This document shows, piece by piece, positions 17,371-27,200 of a DNA stretch of 64,000 nt. The stretch is from Elusimicrobiota bacterium (GTDB taxonomy: Bacteria; Elusimicrobiota; Elusimicrobia; FEN-1173), in assembly GCA_016706425.1 (NCBI GenBank), contig JADJJR010000001.1:744001-808000 (forward strand). Direction: 5' to 3'. How positions within the stretch are numbered: the stretch's first letter is position 1; the number at the start of each line of letters is the position of its first letter. The translations under genes and the position numbers were made by a program. Below the pieces are notes generated by a model, which made no database searches, had not been told where the DNA came from, and saw nothing but the letters and a program-made list of their open reading frames with translations.

Positions 17371-17740
17371 GGCGGGGGTCCAGGGCCCGTTGCACCTGGG
17401 TGTGGAAATCCTCATCGGTCCAGGGTTTGTGGATGAAGCCGGCCCGTTGGTCCAGCAGGCTTTCCAGGCGCGCCGCGCTGGATTCGCTCGACACGATCAC
17501 GATGGGCAGATCGCGGTGGGAGGGCTCCGCCCGAACCCGGGTCAGGAGGGCTTCTCCGTTCAGCCGCGGCATGTGGATGTCGAGAATGGCCAAATCGAAG
17601 GGCGCCGCCTGGATTTTGGACCAGGCGTCCTCCCCGTTTTCGGCCTCCACGCAATCCTCGATGGAGAAACCGTTTTCTTTGAGGCTTTTGAGAATGAGTT
17701 TTCGCATCACACGGCTGTCGTCGGCAATCAGGACGCGCAT
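17357..17740 (-). CDS. CheY-like response regulator, single receiver domain
   Basis: The 127-aa protein is one receiver domain: acidic pair in 'VLIADDSRVMRK', phospho-Asp in 'LAILDIHMPRLNG', conserved Ser in 'VIVSSESS' and Lys in 'FIHKPWT'. It is the likely output regulator of the CheA in this operon. The ATG at 17740 starts the domain directly and overlaps cheR by 13 nt; an upstream ATG at 17788 would add 16 residues inside cheR. Confidence 0.9.
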   Translation of the reverse strand: MRVLIADDSRVMRKLILKSLKENGFSIEDCVEAENGEDAWSKIQAAPFDLAILDIHMPRLNGEALLTRVRAEPSHRDLPIVIVSSESSAARLESLLDQRAGFIHKPWTDEDFHTQVQRALDPRRDRR

Positions 17741-18576
17741 GGGGCGGTTGTCCTCCCTTCCGTTGTGGGATCGATGGATTGAAAACAACAGGCGCCCTTG
17801 GTTTCCACCGGTCGAAACCGCGGGTCGTCAAAAAGCGCCGCCTCGGGGTTTCCGAGGAACAGGTAGCCGCCCGGGCGAAGAACCCGGTGGACGTTGTTCA
17901 AGATGTTTTTTTTCAACGCCGGTTCGAAATAAATCAGCACGTTGCGAAGGAACACGACGTCCATGGGGGAAAGGGGCGGCCATTCCCCGGCGAGATTGAG
18001 TTTGCGGAAATCGATCGCCTTTCGAATGTCCTCGGCGATCAGCGCCTCATCCTCGTGAATGGTAAAAAAGCGGTTTTTGATGTCGTCCGGGAGTCCCCGA
18101 CCGATTTCAAAAAGGGAGTAGGCGCCGCCGCGGGCCCGGGCGAGGGCTTCCTCCGAGACGTCCGTGGCCAAAAGCCGGAAGCGCGTTTCTTCGGACAATG
18201 TCGCGCGGAGGAGGAAGGCCAGCGTGTAGGCCTCCTGGCCGGTCGAACAGGCGGCCGACCACACCCCCAGGGGGGTTCCCGTCCGGCTCGCCCGCTCGAC
18301 AAGGCCGGGCAAGAGGGAACGGAACAATTCGAAAACGGGCTCGTCGCGGAAAAAGCGGGTCTCGTGGATCAGCAGCGCTTCGACGGCCTGCCGATGCAGG
18401 CCGATGGTGGGGCGCGCCTTCAAATGTTGAAGAAAAAGGCTGGCCGATGAAAACCCCGCCTGCTCCGCGAGCGAGCGCAGGCGCAACTCCACCAGGTACG
18501 CCTTCCCGGGGTCCATGAGAATGCCCGTCTCCGTGTGGAACAAGGCGCGCATGTACTCGAATTCGCTTTCGTTCAC
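17728..18576 (-). CDS. cheR: CheR chemoreceptor methyltransferase
   Basis: The 282-aa protein shows the CheR N-terminal helical domain ('FFRDEPVFELF') and a SAM-binding domain ('VWSAACSTGQEAYTLA', 'LLATDVSEEAL', 'DVVFLRNVLIYF'). It methylates Glu residues of receptors such as the adjacent MCP. GTG 18576 overlaps the cheW stop (GTGA). No C-terminal TPR is present, so it is a plain CheR. Confidence 0.93.
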   Translation of the reverse strand: MNESEFEYMRALFHTETGILMDPGKAYLVELRLRSLAEQAGFSSASLFLQHLKARPTIGLHRQAVEALLIHETRFFRDEPVFELFRSLLPGLVERASRTGTPLGVWSAACSTGQEAYTLAFLLRATLSEETRFRLLATDVSEEALARARGGAYSLFEIGRGLPDDIKNRFFTIHEDEALIAEDIRKAIDFRKLNLAGEWPPLSPMDVVFLRNVLIYFEPALKKNILNNVHRVLRPGGYLFLGNPEAALFDDPRFRPVETKGACCFQSIDPTTEGRTTAPCAS

Positions 18577-19019
18577 TTTCCCGATCCCTCCGCCATCGAA
18601 CGTTCCGCTTCGAGCACGGCGTCCAAATCCAAGGCCAACATCAGGCGATCCGGCAGTTTGTAAGCCCCCTGGATCAAGCTCCGCGCCGGCCCGCGCAGGG
18701 TTTCGGGAAGGGGTTCGAAGCTCCCTTCCTCCACCCCGACCACGTCCCCCACGCGGTCGATGCTCAACCCCACGGATTCGTCGCCGTCGTCCAGCAAAAG
18801 CAAGGCGCCGGGTTCGGCGGAGGGCTTCGGGGCAAGGCCCAGGCGGGACCGGATGTCGAGGACCGTGACGATGGCGCCCCGCAGGTTCAGCAGGCCGGCC
18901 ACGGTGGGCGGGGTCCCCGGAACAGGGGCGACCACGGCTTTTTTCAAGACTTCCCGAACCGATTCAAGGGGAACCGAGAAAAAGAAGTCGCCGATATAAA
19001 ACCCGCAGCGGTGTTTCAA
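18573..19019 (-). CDS. cheW: CheW coupling protein
   Basis: The 148-aa protein has a single CheW domain: 'FFFSVPLESVREVLK', 'VAGLLNLRGAIVTVLDIRSR' and 'SIDRVGDVVGV'. It links receptors to CheA. The start is a TTG at 19019 that overlaps the cheA stop (TTGA); no ATG or GTG fits the domain start, and the overlap matches the coupling of the other genes. The rare start may keep CheW below CheA in amount. Confidence 0.9.
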   Translation of the reverse strand: MKHRCGFYIGDFFFSVPLESVREVLKKAVVAPVPGTPPTVAGLLNLRGAIVTVLDIRSRLGLAPKPSAEPGALLLLDDGDESVGLSIDRVGDVVGVEEGSFEPLPETLRGPARSLIQGAYKLPDRLMLALDLDAVLEAERSMAEGSGK

Positions 19020-21094
19020 GACGGCCCTCCGGAGGACGGGAGCGGTTCGAACAAAACGTCCAAATCCAGGATCTCGGTGATGCGCCCCCGCGCGATGATC
19101 GTGCCGGCGACGCCGTGGCGGCTTCCCGGACGACGGTCCCCCGGGGCGGTGTCCACCATTTCGAGAATGCGGTGCACCACGAGGCCCCGGCGGTTTCGCG
19201 CGTCGCGGCAGACCACCACCGGCAACGCCTCCATCGGTTCCGAAGCGGGGGTGGATCGCGGGCGAACCCGGCGCTCTTTCAAAAGGTTGGAAAGGCGGTG
19301 GAGGGGCAACAATTCGCCCCGGTATTGGATCATCTCCCGGCCGCCCACGCGTTCGATGGCCGCCGTCGAAATTTCTTCCACGCGGTCGACCCGATCCAGG
19401 GGGATCGCCGCGCGGCTGTCGTCCACGCCGGCGACGAGGAGCAGGACCTCCCGTTTTTCGGCCGGGGGCGCGGGCGCGGCGGCCGGGGCCAGGCGGTGGG
19501 TGCGTTCCAAGGCCGAGATGACGTGGGCGGACTCCGCGAGCCCCATCACATCCAGGATCGGGACGACCCGTCCGTCCCCCAGAATGGAGGCGCCCTCGTA
19601 AAAAGGGAGGCCCTTGAAATGCCGGCCAAGGGGCTTTTCCACGATTTCTTCGGTGTCCTTGGCCCGGTGCACCACCAGCCCGAAGGGGCGGGCCCCGGCC
19701 CGCAACACCACCAGGGTTTGGGCGGTCGAGGCGGAACGGGGGGGCGGTTCGCGGCGGAGGGCTTGACGCAGAAACACCAAGGGCAACAAGCGTCCGCGCA
19801 AGCGAAAGACAGCGGCGTCCTCCATCCATTCGACATGAGCGGCGCGTTCCCCGCCGAGCCGGACCAATTCGATCACGTGGGTTTGGGGGATGGCGAAATC
19901 GGTTTGGCCGTCGCTCACAATCAAGGTCGGAACAATGGACAAGGTCAAGGGAATCCGAATTTGAAACGTTGTTCCCCGCCCGGGGGCGGAAAGGATTTCG
20001 ATGGCCCCGCCGACTTTTTCGATGTTGTCTTTGACCACGTCCAATCCGATGCCGCGGCCGGACACCTCCGTGACTTTTTCGGCGGTGGAGAAACCCGAAC
20101 GAAAAACGAGAGCCACGGCGTCCCGGTCCTCCAGGCGGCCGGCTTCCTCGGCCGAATGAAGGCCTTTTTGGATGGCGCGTTCCCGCAGGCGAGCCGGATC
20201 GATGCCCGCGCCGTCGTCGGTGATTTCCAGAAGAACCCAACCGCTCTCGTGCTCCGCCCGAAGGGACACGGTGCCCTCCGCCGGTTTCCCCAACCGGGCG
20301 CGGAGGTCGGGGGGTTCGATCCCGTGGTCGAGCGCGTTGCGAACCAAGTGGGTCAACGGATCCCGGATCGCCTCCAAAATGGATTTGTCCAATTCCGTAT
20401 CGGCCCCTTCCATCACGACCCGCGCCTTCTTGCCCAAATGGGCGCACAAATCCCGAACGAGACGCGGGACCTTGTTCCAGGCTTGCCCGATCGGTTGCAG
20501 GCGCATTTGCATCACCTGGTGCTGAATTTCGGTGGTGATCCCGTTGAGCTGTTGGGACCGGAGGGCGATTTCGGGGTCGCCCCGGCCGGTCGACCATTGC
20601 AAAACACGGTTGCGGGTGAGAACCAATTCCCCGACCTCCGCCATCAACCGATCCAGCACGGTGACGTTCACGCGCAGCGTGTTTTCGGCGATGCCGGACG
20701 TCGGCCCCGGATCGGTCGGGGGGGCGGGGGTGTTTAAAAAAACAGGGTCGTCTTCGCCCGGTTCCTCGGCGCCGGCTTTCTCGATCCCGGCCAAACGCTG
20801 ACGGAGCGTTCCCACGACGCGGAGCAGCCAGTTCACGTTGTCGGTCGATAAAACGGCTTGCCCGTCCCGAAGGCGGCTCAGCAAATCCTCCGCCGCGTGG
20901 GAAAGTTTTTCCACGCGTCGAAAATCGAACATCCGACTCGTGCCTTTGATGGTGTGGAAGGCCCGGAACACATCGGCCAGCGTCTCGGGGGAACGCGGGT
21001 CTTTTTCCAGAAGCAGCAACAGCGCTTCGATGCGGTCGAGGTTTTCGTGCCCTTCGAGGACAAATTCCTTGATGTATTCGGCGTCGTTGGTCAC
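19016..21094 (-). CDS. cheA: CheA sensor kinase with two C-terminal CheW-like domains
   Basis: The 692-aa kinase has an HPt domain with phospho-His47 ('FRAFHTIKGTSRM'), a short linker with no P2 CheY-binding domain, a dimerisation domain, and a HATPase ('HLVRNALDHGIE', 'DDGAGIDPARL', 'SGRGIGLDVVKDNI'). Two CheW-like domains follow (about residues 385-520 and 540-690; ordinary CheA has one). The duplicated coupling domain suggests a modified array architecture. GTG 21094 is the start, with GGAG upstream. It is the first gene of the minus-strand operon. Confidence 0.92.
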   Translation of the reverse strand: MTNDAEYIKEFVLEGHENLDRIEALLLLLEKDPRSPETLADVFRAFHTIKGTSRMFDFRRVEKLSHAAEDLLSRLRDGQAVLSTDNVNWLLRVVGTLRQRLAGIEKAGAEEPGEDDPVFLNTPAPPTDPGPTSGIAENTLRVNVTVLDRLMAEVGELVLTRNRVLQWSTGRGDPEIALRSQQLNGITTEIQHQVMQMRLQPIGQAWNKVPRLVRDLCAHLGKKARVVMEGADTELDKSILEAIRDPLTHLVRNALDHGIEPPDLRARLGKPAEGTVSLRAEHESGWVLLEITDDGAGIDPARLRERAIQKGLHSAEEAGRLEDRDAVALVFRSGFSTAEKVTEVSGRGIGLDVVKDNIEKVGGAIEILSAPGRGTTFQIRIPLTLSIVPTLIVSDGQTDFAIPQTHVIELVRLGGERAAHVEWMEDAAVFRLRGRLLPLVFLRQALRREPPPRSASTAQTLVVLRAGARPFGLVVHRAKDTEEIVEKPLGRHFKGLPFYEGASILGDGRVVPILDVMGLAESAHVISALERTHRLAPAAAPAPPAEKREVLLLVAGVDDSRAAIPLDRVDRVEEISTAAIERVGGREMIQYRGELLPLHRLSNLLKERRVRPRSTPASEPMEALPVVVCRDARNRRGLVVHRILEMVDTAPGDRRPGSRHGVAGTIIARGRITEILDLDVLFEPLPSSGGPS

Positions 21095-21130
21095 GGGGCT
21101 CCGTGGCGCGCGTCGGTCGCGGCCTCCCTA

Positions 21131-21158
21131 AGAATAAGGCGAAACCCCGCTTTGTCAA
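21131..21158 (-). promoter_or_regulatory. Promoter of the che operon
   Basis: On the minus strand TTGACA (21158-21153), a 16-nt spacer and TATTCT (21136-21131) lie 36 nt before the cheA start codon. It is divergent from the promoter at 21189-21217. Confidence 0.6.
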
Positions 21159-21188
21159 GGACGGGACGCGCCGCAAAATGAATGGGTG

Positions 21189-21217
21189 TTTACAAAATGT
21201 TTACAAACGCTTAATAA
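21189..21217 (+). promoter_or_regulatory. Promoter of the giant multidomain gene
   Basis: TTTACA (21189-21194), a 17-nt spacer and TAATAA (21212-21217) lie in a short AT-rich patch between the divergent genes. A second TTTACA at 21200 makes an 11-bp-spaced direct repeat. The promoter position supports a start at GTG 21250 over upstream in-frame codons. Confidence 0.45.
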
Positions 21218-21249
21218 GTTCCTCGACCGACGGCGGTTATGATTGGTTC

Positions 21250-24200
21250 GTGAACCTTTCCCTGGGCCGCGCTTTCTTAACGGGTGTCTACGCCCTTGTC
21301 AATGTGGCCGCGGCGCATTCGGCCGAATCCGCCTTTTGGGCGGAAAGGCGACGGGCGGGCCGGGAAAAACACGCGGCCCTGTTGGCGCGAAGCACCGGTC
21401 GGGGGGAGGCCTCCCTTTCCGTCCGGTTTGCCCTCCCTCCCCTCCGGCCCGGCCCCGCGGCCCCGGGCTCCCCCTGGCCCCACGGCGCCCCGGATTTTTC
21501 AGACGGACCGTTTGCCGTCCTCACCCCGGACCTGGGAACCGTTCAATCGGTATCACCGAAAACGCGCGCGGACCGCCCCGTCGTCCTCTTGGTTCAAGAT
21601 CTCCATCAAAACGAGGGCGCCCAACGGAACATCGGCAAACTCCTCCACCGCTTGACGGAAACCGGCCGTTTGGACTGGGTGGCCCTGGAAGGCGCCGCCG
21701 GCCCCGTCCGCTTCGATCGATGGCGTTCCTACCCCCGGCGGGACGTGGTCCTGAACGTCGCGGATTTCCTGTTGGCGAACCACCGCCTGTCCGGACCGGT
21801 TCACGCCGTCCTCGTGTCGACGGCCGCTTCTTCCCCTGTCGACGGGGTGGACAGCCTCTCTTTGCACGCGGCCAACGTCGACGCCTACCGGCGCGCCCGG
21901 GACAGGGCGCCCGGACTTCGAAAGGATCTGATCCGCCAAAGGACGGCGCACCGGGAGGGAATCGCCCAACTCAATCCGGCCTTGCGGCGTTTCGTCCATT
22001 CGACGCAAGCCGTTGAGGACGGAACGGCGTCGCTCGGAACCCACGCGCGCGCGTTGGCGGCCCTGTTGCCCGTCGAGGACCTCCCGCCCGCTTTCCGGGA
22101 ATTCGTTCGGGTGTTGGAAATGGAAAGCGCCCTGGATTTTCCCGGCGTTGAGGCGGAGCGGGCGCGGGTGTTGTCGGAACTGACGGAACGCTTGACGCCG
22201 TCGGAGAAAGAACAGCTTTTGAACGACAGCGTGGCGTTTCGATCGGGGCGCTTGCCCCACGACCGTTTTTACGGAACCCTGCGCCGTTGGCTGGTGAAAA
22301 AGGGGGGGACTCTTTCGCCGGACTTTGACCGGTACGTGGAGTACGTCGTTCGGGCGGGCCGAATAAGCGGATCGGATCTCCAACGGGCCCTGCGCCGGGT
22401 GGAAAAAGATGTCCGCGTCCGGTGGGGCCGGACGGAGTTTGAAAAGGCCTGGCTCGAGGAGGACCGGCGCATCGCCCGGGATTTGCGCCTGGTGGATTTC
22501 GCCCTCACGCCCGTCGATTGGGAAGAACACAAAGCCGTCGCCCGCGCGGACGACTTTAATCCCTTCATGGATTTCTACCGGAACGCGGAGGCCCGGGATC
22601 ACGCCATGGCGGCCCGCGTCATCGCGGGGGTCCAGGAACGCCGCGCCCGTTTGACCCTGTTGGTGGCGGGGGGGTTCCACGGGGACGGGCTGACGGCCGC
22701 CCTTGAAAACGCGGGCCTCACGGTGGTGCGTTTCGTGCCCCGGGTGGAAACCGTGGCCACGGCTTCGGGGGAAGCCGCCCTGTCGATCTTCGCCCAGGAG
22801 AAATTGCCCCTGGAGCGGATCGCCGCCGGGGAAAAGCTTTTTCTCGCGCCGCCCCCCGCCGCGGGAAAAGCCGAGGCCCCCTTTTACGCCGCCGCCCTGG
22901 ACCCCGATCCGGCGGGCGCGCTGAACGCCCTTTACGAGGGCCTCGTCCCGATCAAAACGGTGCGGATGGAAGGGGACTTGATTCCGCACCTGCACGCGGA
23001 GTTCGCCAACGGCGAGAGCGTGAACGTGCACGTGTTTTACGACGCCCGCGGGAAACCCTCTTTCCGTCAGCGGGCGGCGGGGCACGCGCGCGACGTCTTT
23101 TGGAAACCCTTGCGCGAGTGGCCCCAAACCGTCCGCGCCCTTTTCAATCGGGCGGCGTTTTTTGATTTCCTCCGCGTCCACCCCGTCGTGGTTCGCGGCA
23201 CCGATCCGGAAAAGGTGAACGAGCGCGCGGTTTGGATTTTCCGGCAACGGGCGATGGGCTTGACCCGTTGGCTTCCCACGGGGGCCACCCTGGGGGCGGG
23301 GTTCGGTCTGGGGGTGGCGGGAACGCTCTTGTCGTTTTGGGGCGCGGAGTGGGCGGCCCGGGGGCTCCTGCCGTTCCTGTTGAACCTCACGGCGTTGGCG
23401 ACGGTTTCCGTGGGCGTTGGCTTCTCAGCGGGGCTCACTCTGGCCCACGCGGTTTACAACTTTGCGCATCCCGAGGCGCGGTTGGCCTTGCCCGGGGATG
23501 TCCGGATCTCGTTGGATCCCGCCCTTCGGGCCCGGGTGAACGACGAGGCGGGACTTCGCGCGGCTTTCACCGACCTGGCGCCCCGGTTGGGCCATCTTTC
23601 CCCCCGTGTTGTCCTCCGATCCCGCCACCGGTCGGGGATCCAGTTGTCCCGGGACCGGTCCCGGTTGGTCATTTATCTTGCCCCCGACGCGGGGCGCGGG
23701 GCGGGTGAAATTCATCGCGCGATCTCCAACGAGCTGGGCCGTTTGGAGCGGTTTCTGGCGGACACCCGCGGGGGGGCCGTTTACGCGATTCCGGTTCGGC
23801 ACGAGACCAAGGCGGACTTCCCGGCCGCGGTTCTGGACGCCCTGCCCTACCCCCTGTTTTTTGTCGAAGAATACGGGTCGGTTTTCCCGCGAGAGGAATT
23901 GTTGGAGGCTTTTCAAAGAAGTCCCGAGGTGGCCGAAAATCTGTTGTTCGCGAAAGGCGAGGGCGTCGCCCCGGTGGACATGGACTCCCTTCGCTGGGAG
24001 CCGGACCGCATGCGCCGGTGGGTGTCTCTCTGGGGTCCTCAAAACGCCTTGACGGTGAAAATGCTCGGGGAACGGACGGCGGCCCTCGAGCGTGGGGACG
24101 AGGCGGGCTTTGCGGCCGTTGGCGCGGAGGGGGATTTCGGAAGAGTACGGCGGCAGTGGCTATTTAAAAACCGCCGGCGAATCACACTCGTCGCCGAACC

Positions 24201-27200
24201 CTTCGCCCCCGATGTTGATTTTTTCATCGCCCAATCGGTGTTCCTTGCCTTCGCGTCGTGGTCCCTGGGGCCCTGGTCCATCTCCCCCAAAGCCAAAGAG
24301 CCCGCGCTGGATAGGGCGATGGAACGCGCTTTGCAAACTTTTTTGGTTTTGGCGAAAGCGACGTTCCTTCGCAACGAGCGTTTAAAAGCCCACCTCCGTC
24401 AATCCCCCCTCGACCCGGACGCCCGGGCGGTTTTTGTGGTGGGGGCGGCCCATCGCTTGGGACTTCAAGAGGATCTTTTCGAGTGGGCCCCGGCGCCGGA
24501 CGGGGACGGCTATGTCCAGCGCTATTTTGAAATGCCGTCGGGGAAATTGGAGGCGGAACTTCAAAACCACTTGTTGGCTTCGTTCCCCAATCCGACGGCA
24601 CAAGATCTTTCCATCTTTTCGGACTGGGTCCGCCGGTTAAGCGTCTTCCGGCCGACGCTCTCCCCGGAGGGCCGCCGTTGGTTGCTGGAGTGGGCCTTTG
24701 CCCGCTGGTTGCGGGAAACCCGGTCGCTGCTTGCGCCCGGGGGGACGAAAAACCCGCCCGACGTCGATGCGGTGGAGGAGGCGATTCACGCCCTGTATCC
24801 CGCTCTCCCCTCGGACCGGCTTGAAAATTGGATGGCGCGCGCCACGATGGATTTCGCCTTCCAGGGGAAGGCGGTTTGGGTGGAATTCGCCGGTTTCCTC
24901 GACGGCCCCAGCGTTCCCGCCGGGGCGGCGTTGACGCTGCGTCGGGAGTTCGACCTCTCGGGCGCGCTCCCCCCGACGCTTGATGAAAACACCCGTTTGG
25001 CGGAGGTCGGCGAATCGGTCGCCGCGGCGGTGGCTCGGAGCGTGTCCCAATGGCTCGTCGCCTTCCAAAACGCGGCCCGACAATCCCAAGCCCAAAAAGA
25101 GGACGGCAGTTGGTTGAGCGACGCCGACGTGTTCGCCACCCGGATGATCGTGGGGGCTCTTTTGCACGCGTTCCCCCAACACGGCGTGGTGGTGGAAGAG
25201 GACCTGGCGTCCGTGGATCCGGCGCTGGCCGAGCGCGCGGCGGCCAACGCGGCTTCCCCCTATGTGTGGCACGTGGATCCCCTCGACGGCAGCGAATCCT
25301 ATTTGCGCGGTTCGGTGGTGTTCGCGGTGCACATCGCGTTGACCTTTCGAGGGGACCCGGTCGTCGCGGTGGTGGCCCTCCCCCGGGTCCTCGGGCCGGA
25401 CGGGAAACCCTTGGTCGTTTCCGCCCGCCGAAACCGCCCCGGGCTTTTCGTGAACGGGCGCGCGCGTCCGCCCGTGGAAAACGCCCTCCCGCCTTTGGAT
25501 TTGTCCCGCCTTTCGGCCATGGCCCATGGAAAATCCGCCGTCGGGCGGTTCTACCCCCACCTCGCCGCGGCGAAAGAAAAATGCCGCGAAGTGTTCGAGC
25601 GCGCCGGGTCCGCGGGTTATTGGTTGACCGCCCTGGCCCTGCGGCGGGTCGGCGTCGACGTGCCGGGGGTCCCGTCCGATTTCGCGGTTTTCGCCAGCGA
25701 CCGGTTAAAGCCCTGGGACATCGTGGCCCCCGGGGCTCTGATCCAGGCCGTCGGCGGACAGGTGGAAGGGCACGACGCCGGGGATCCGTATTTTCCGGTG
25801 ACCACCATCGACCGGGAGGCGCCGTCGTTCGTGTTGGCCGGTCTGTCCCCGGCCCACGCCCGGCTCTGGCGGACCGAGGTGATCGAAGACGTTCGCGCTC
25901 CCCCCCCGCGCGCCGGACCCGCGCCGGGCACCGTCGAGATCGTCCACCCCGAACGGGTGAAAGACGCCGCGGTCACGCTTTGTTTCTTTGATGTGAACGG
26001 CACCCTGTGGCGGGGGTATCCGTTCGATTTAAAAGCCACGCTCTGGGCGCGCTTTCTCCACGGAACCCCCATCCCTCTGCCCCACCAGGTACGGGAGATT
26101 CAGACCGTGTTGGCCGAGACGGATTGGATGAACTTGGAGGACCAGGAGCGGGAATTGGATCGGTTCGCCCGGGAACGCAACCTGCCGCGGGTGGACAGTC
26201 CCCGCGGAAAAAATTGGTCCGAAAATGTGGTGCGGTCCGCCGTCAATCGAGCCATGATCGAGCGGGCGGTTCCCGCGGCCGTCATCCCCGGGTTGAAGGC
26301 GTTCTTGGAGGCGCTTCACAAATCGGGGGTTCACTTGGAGGTGTCCACGAGCGGAAACGCCGGGACCCGCCGCCGCGTGCTGGAGGGGTTGGCCGTGGCT
26401 TCTCTCTTCTCGCGCGTGCACGGGGGAGGGCACAAAGAGGCGGTCATCGCGAACCGAGTGGCGGAGGAAAAATTGGAGGGCCGTCGCGTCGCCATGGTCG
26501 GGGACGGTCCCGGGGACATGGCCGCCGCGCGGCAAAACGGGGCCCTGGCCGTGGGGATCGTGACCGGCCCCGCCCACGCCGAACGGTTGCGGAGGGCGGG
26601 GGCCGATGTCCTCGTTTACGGGGATTACTCGGACACCGCGGCCCTGTTGAACGTTTTGGGGGTGGGCCGCGCGGCGTCCGAAGGCGATATGAACACCGAT
26701 CAAATCGCCCGCGCCGCCCTGGGGACCTGGGCCGAGGGGTGGGCCGGGAAAAGCCCTGCGGAGCGCCGGGCTGCGTTCGCCGCGGCGGTCCGTGACTTCC
26801 GGGAGCGCCTGGCCGAGGGAGGATTTGCGCCCGAGGACCTGCGACGGCGGCGCGAATCGATCGTCGCCCACGAAATTCTGTTCAACGGGACAACCCCCGC
26901 CGAGGTCGAGGCCCTCTACGGGGATCTTCTTTCGGCCGATGACGGCACCCTGCCCCTTCACATGAGCCGCGAAGGGGAATTGGAAAAGCGCCGCGCGTTA
27001 TTTTTCAAGCGGTTGGCGGCCCTGGCGCGGACACCCCCGTCCTCGGCCATCCGAAACCCCCGTTTCGCCCAATTCGAAGCGGCCCTGGACCGTTTGGTCC
27101 CTCCGGGGAGGGGGGGCACGCTGCGGGAAGGGGGGCTGTGGTTGCTTTTGGGGATGTCCGCGCCGGTCGTTGCCGTCGGGGTCGCCGCGGTCTGGGCGGT

